This document shows, in pieces, positions 5,510-6,843 of a stretch of DNA of 6,843 bases (position 1 is the first letter of the stretch; every line of letters starts with the position of its first letter). Origin of the DNA: JBKPNX01 sp046732855 (lineage in GTDB: Bacteria > Pseudomonadota > Alphaproteobacteria > Geminicoccales > Geminicoccaceae); contig JBKPNX010000053.1 of assembly GCA_046732855.1 (NCBI GenBank), positions 1-6,843 of the forward strand. The letters are read 5' to 3'. The notes under the pieces were generated by a model, which saw nothing but the letters and a program-made list of their open reading frames with translations, ran no database searches and was not told where the DNA came from. The position numbers and the translations under genes were made by a program.

Positions 5510-5851
5510 CTAGTCAGAGAACGCCAAGAAAGCCTCGGCGTAATCGGGATACCATCGCGACAGCGGCGGCCGGTTCTCGGTAATGTCGCGCGCCGACCAG
5601 AGAATGCGTTTGCGGTCCATGTCGGCACTCGTCTCCTCGTCCGGACAGATGATCTAGAAATCGCCGCGCTCCAGCGCGGTCAGGAAAACGTCGATGACCT
5701 GGTCAGGCAGCCAGGCGCCCGGCTTGTGCTCACGCTTGCCGGTCGTGGTCCTGCCTGGCACCAGGAGATGCGCGCTGACGGGACAGCCCGCGGTGTTGCG
5801 CAGCTCGTGCTGCAGCCCTTCCGTATAGGTTTTGAGCGCCGGCTTTGTCAC
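5510..5851 (-). pseudogene. Truncated short-chain dehydrogenase/reductase remnant
   Basis: The C-terminal half of an SDR-family oxidoreductase. It enters at V-T-K-P-A-L-K-T-Y-T-E-G-L, which corresponds to the family's S-K-A-A-(V/L)-K segment just after the catalytic tyrosine. It continues through H-E-L-R-N, L-L-V-P-G and K-P-G-A-W-L-P-D-Q-V, to E-R-G-D-F at 5657. An in-frame TAG (5654-5656) stands where relatives carry a tyrosine (D-F-Y-I-x-C-P). The same frame then continues sensibly, with D-M-D-R-K-R-I-L-W and R-W-Y-P-D-Y-A-E-A-F, to a natural stop at 5512-5510. Upstream of 5851 the similarity ends abruptly and a TGA lies three codons before. The Rossmann cofactor fold, Ser and Tyr of the active site are therefore missing. 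It is a pseudogene on two grounds: 5' truncation and a nonsense codon. It belongs to a different SDR subgroup from the intact gene at 6195. Confidence 0.72.
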
Positions 5852-6194
5852 TCGATCTCATCAACGTTCTGCGACAGGAGTACGTTCCTCCGAGAAATCT
5901 GCAACGACTGCTATGGGCCATCGGCTGCCTGTTGGAGCGGACGAGGGAGCGTCCGCAATGCGATCGCAAACCGGACGCTTTTGAAGCCGAGCACGAGGCC
6001 CTGGGCGGCCGGCCGGTGCGACAGGAGTAGACGAAGAGGATCCTGATCGCGGCGCTTCGTTGCGAATGCCCGAAGGTCGGAGCCGGATCGGTGAACGGGC
6101 TTCTTGGCGGTACACCCTGCGGGAATGGGCAGAACTGGCTGCGGCCTCCTCATCGCGCCATGTTGGACACCGGGATGAGCTGTGGAGCTCCGGC
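5852..6194. other. Intergenic region between divergent SDR sequences
   Basis: About 340 bases with open but unconvincing frames on both strands. A plus frame (5845-6030) includes L-L-W-A-I-G-C-L-L-E-R. A minus frame (6201-5911) includes P-L-R-L-L-L-S-H-R-P. Neither has a ribosome-binding site or a recognisable domain. The right edge holds the leader and probable promoter of the SDR gene at 6195, but no clear -35/-10 pair could be picked out. Confidence 0.4.
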
Positions 6195-6843
6195 ATGACA
6201 AGACTGGACGGCAAGACCGCGCTGATCACCGGATCTACGGACGGCGTCGGTCGCGTGGTTGCGAAGCGGCTTGGCGAAGCCGGTGCGCGCGTTCTGGTGC
6301 ATGGCCGCAACCGAGAGAGAGGCGAGCGCCTCGTCGCCGAGATCAAGGAAGCCGGTGGCACGGCGGAATTCCTGGCGGGGGATTTCTCCGCCCTGGCCGA
6401 GGTGCGCGGTCTTGCTGAGGCTGTCCAACAAAGGACCGATCGGCTCGACATCCTGATCAACAATGCCGGCATCGGTACCGGCGGCTCGGGCGCGCCCCGG
6501 CAGACGAGCGCCGACGGGCACGAGCTGCGCTTTGCCGTCAACTATCTCGCCGGGTTCCAACTAACCCGTCTCCTGCTGCCGCTGATCAAGCAGAGCGCGC
6601 CGGCCCGGATCATCAATGTGGCGTCCGCCGGGCAGCAGCCGATCGATTTCACCGACATTATGCTAACACGCGGCTACAGCGGCACGCGCGCCTATTGCCA
6701 GAGTAAGCTGGCGCAGATCATGTTCACGGTTGATCTCGCCGGCGAACTCCATGGCACCGGCGTCACCGCCAATGCCCTGCACCCCGCGACCTACATGGAC
6801 ACGACCATGGTGCGCCGGGCCGGCATCACGCCATCGAGCAGCG
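6195..6843 (+). CDS. SDR family NAD(P)-dependent oxidoreductase, 3' end beyond the window
   Basis: A cytosolic short-chain dehydrogenase/reductase, of which 216 residues are present; the frame is still open at the window edge. The Rossmann glycine motif T-G-S-T-D-G-V-G is at residues 12-19. Arg38 in V-H-G-R-N at the end of the second strand suggests NADP(H) preference. Asp63 (G-D-F) contacts adenine and N-N-A-G sits at 89-92. The catalytic set is complete: Asn116, Ser144 (I-I-N-V-A-S), Tyr167 and Lys171 (Y-C-Q-S-K). The motifs F-x-V-N-Y-L at 113-118 and L-H-P about 30 residues after the active-site Lys resemble the retinol dehydrogenase/WW-oxidoreductase-like branch of classical SDRs, but the substrate cannot be told. 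GGAG at 6184-6187, seven bases before the ATG, supports the start. There are no frame faults, in contrast to the SDR remnant and transposase to its left. The missing part is probably about 70-90 residues of substrate-binding C-terminus. Confidence 0.92.
   Translation, partial: MTRLDGKTALITGSTDGVGRVVAKRLGEAGARVLVHGRNRERGERLVAEIKEAGGTAEFLAGDFSALAEVRGLAEAVQQRTDRLDILINNAGIGTGGSGAPRQTSADGHELRFAVNYLAGFQLTRLLLPLIKQSAPARIINVASAGQQPIDFTDIMLTRGYSGTRAYCQSKLAQIMFTVDLAGELHGTGVTANALHPATYMDTTMVRRAGITPSSS

Noticed and set aside
5861..6541. 226-codon minus-strand frame overlapping the SDR start
   Set aside because: Ser/Arg/Pro-rich translation, overlaps an intact SDR on the other strand, and has no domain.
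1..6843. CRISPR array, tRNA, rRNA or a new defence-type gene cluster
   Set aside because: No regularly spaced repeats, no tRNA-like or rRNA-like sequence and no cluster of intact co-directional unknown genes were seen on either strand.

Overview
This is a GC-rich window in which nearly every interpretable gene resembles alphaproteobacterial, probably Hyphomicrobiales-type, sequence. That assignment is my reading of the protein style (ligase D fragment, short M23 endopeptidase, IS1182-type transposase, two short-chain dehydrogenases). It looks like an accessory, decaying stretch of genome or plasmid: only a few genes are intact, and they are separated by gene remnants, an insertion sequence and long non-coding stretches.

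Layout, left to right. About 95-277 (+) holds a fragment of the C-terminal OB-fold region of a ligase D-type ATP-dependent DNA ligase. 338-1117 (+) is an intact small M23 zinc metallopeptidase, probably an envelope lipoprotein, followed by a strong hairpin at 1172-1197. About 1379-1569 (+) is a broken zinc-ribbon reading frame. On the minus strand, 2140-1833 and 1814-1545 form a compact pair of unrecognised small genes. The first needs a one-base frame change near 1889, and the second has a strong Shine-Dalgarno. Roughly 2141-3109 has no convincing gene but holds an AT-rich island with palindromes (2592-2672) and several hairpins. 3110-3223 and 3220-3423 (+) are two tiny candidate genes joined by an ATGA stop/start overlap.

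3672-5312 is a complete IS1182-like insertion sequence with 11-bp perfect terminal inverted repeats. Its transposase is intact for about 240 codons and then needs six single-base corrections to read through to its natural stop. 5851-5510 (-) is a 5'-truncated dehydrogenase remnant with an in-frame stop. 6195 to the window end (+) is an intact but window-truncated NADP-type short-chain dehydrogenase/reductase.

The genes do not form one pathway. The best-supported working units are the M23 peptidase and the right-hand SDR. A short palindromic motif appears twice, in opposite orientations (1165-1195 and 3542-3570), and may be a dispersed repeat. I found no CRISPR array, tRNA, rRNA or convincing new multi-gene system. 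The least explained pieces are the two small-gene pairs and the AT-rich regulatory-looking island. The many single-base frame changes could be real decay or base-calling errors, and this cannot be settled from the sequence alone.
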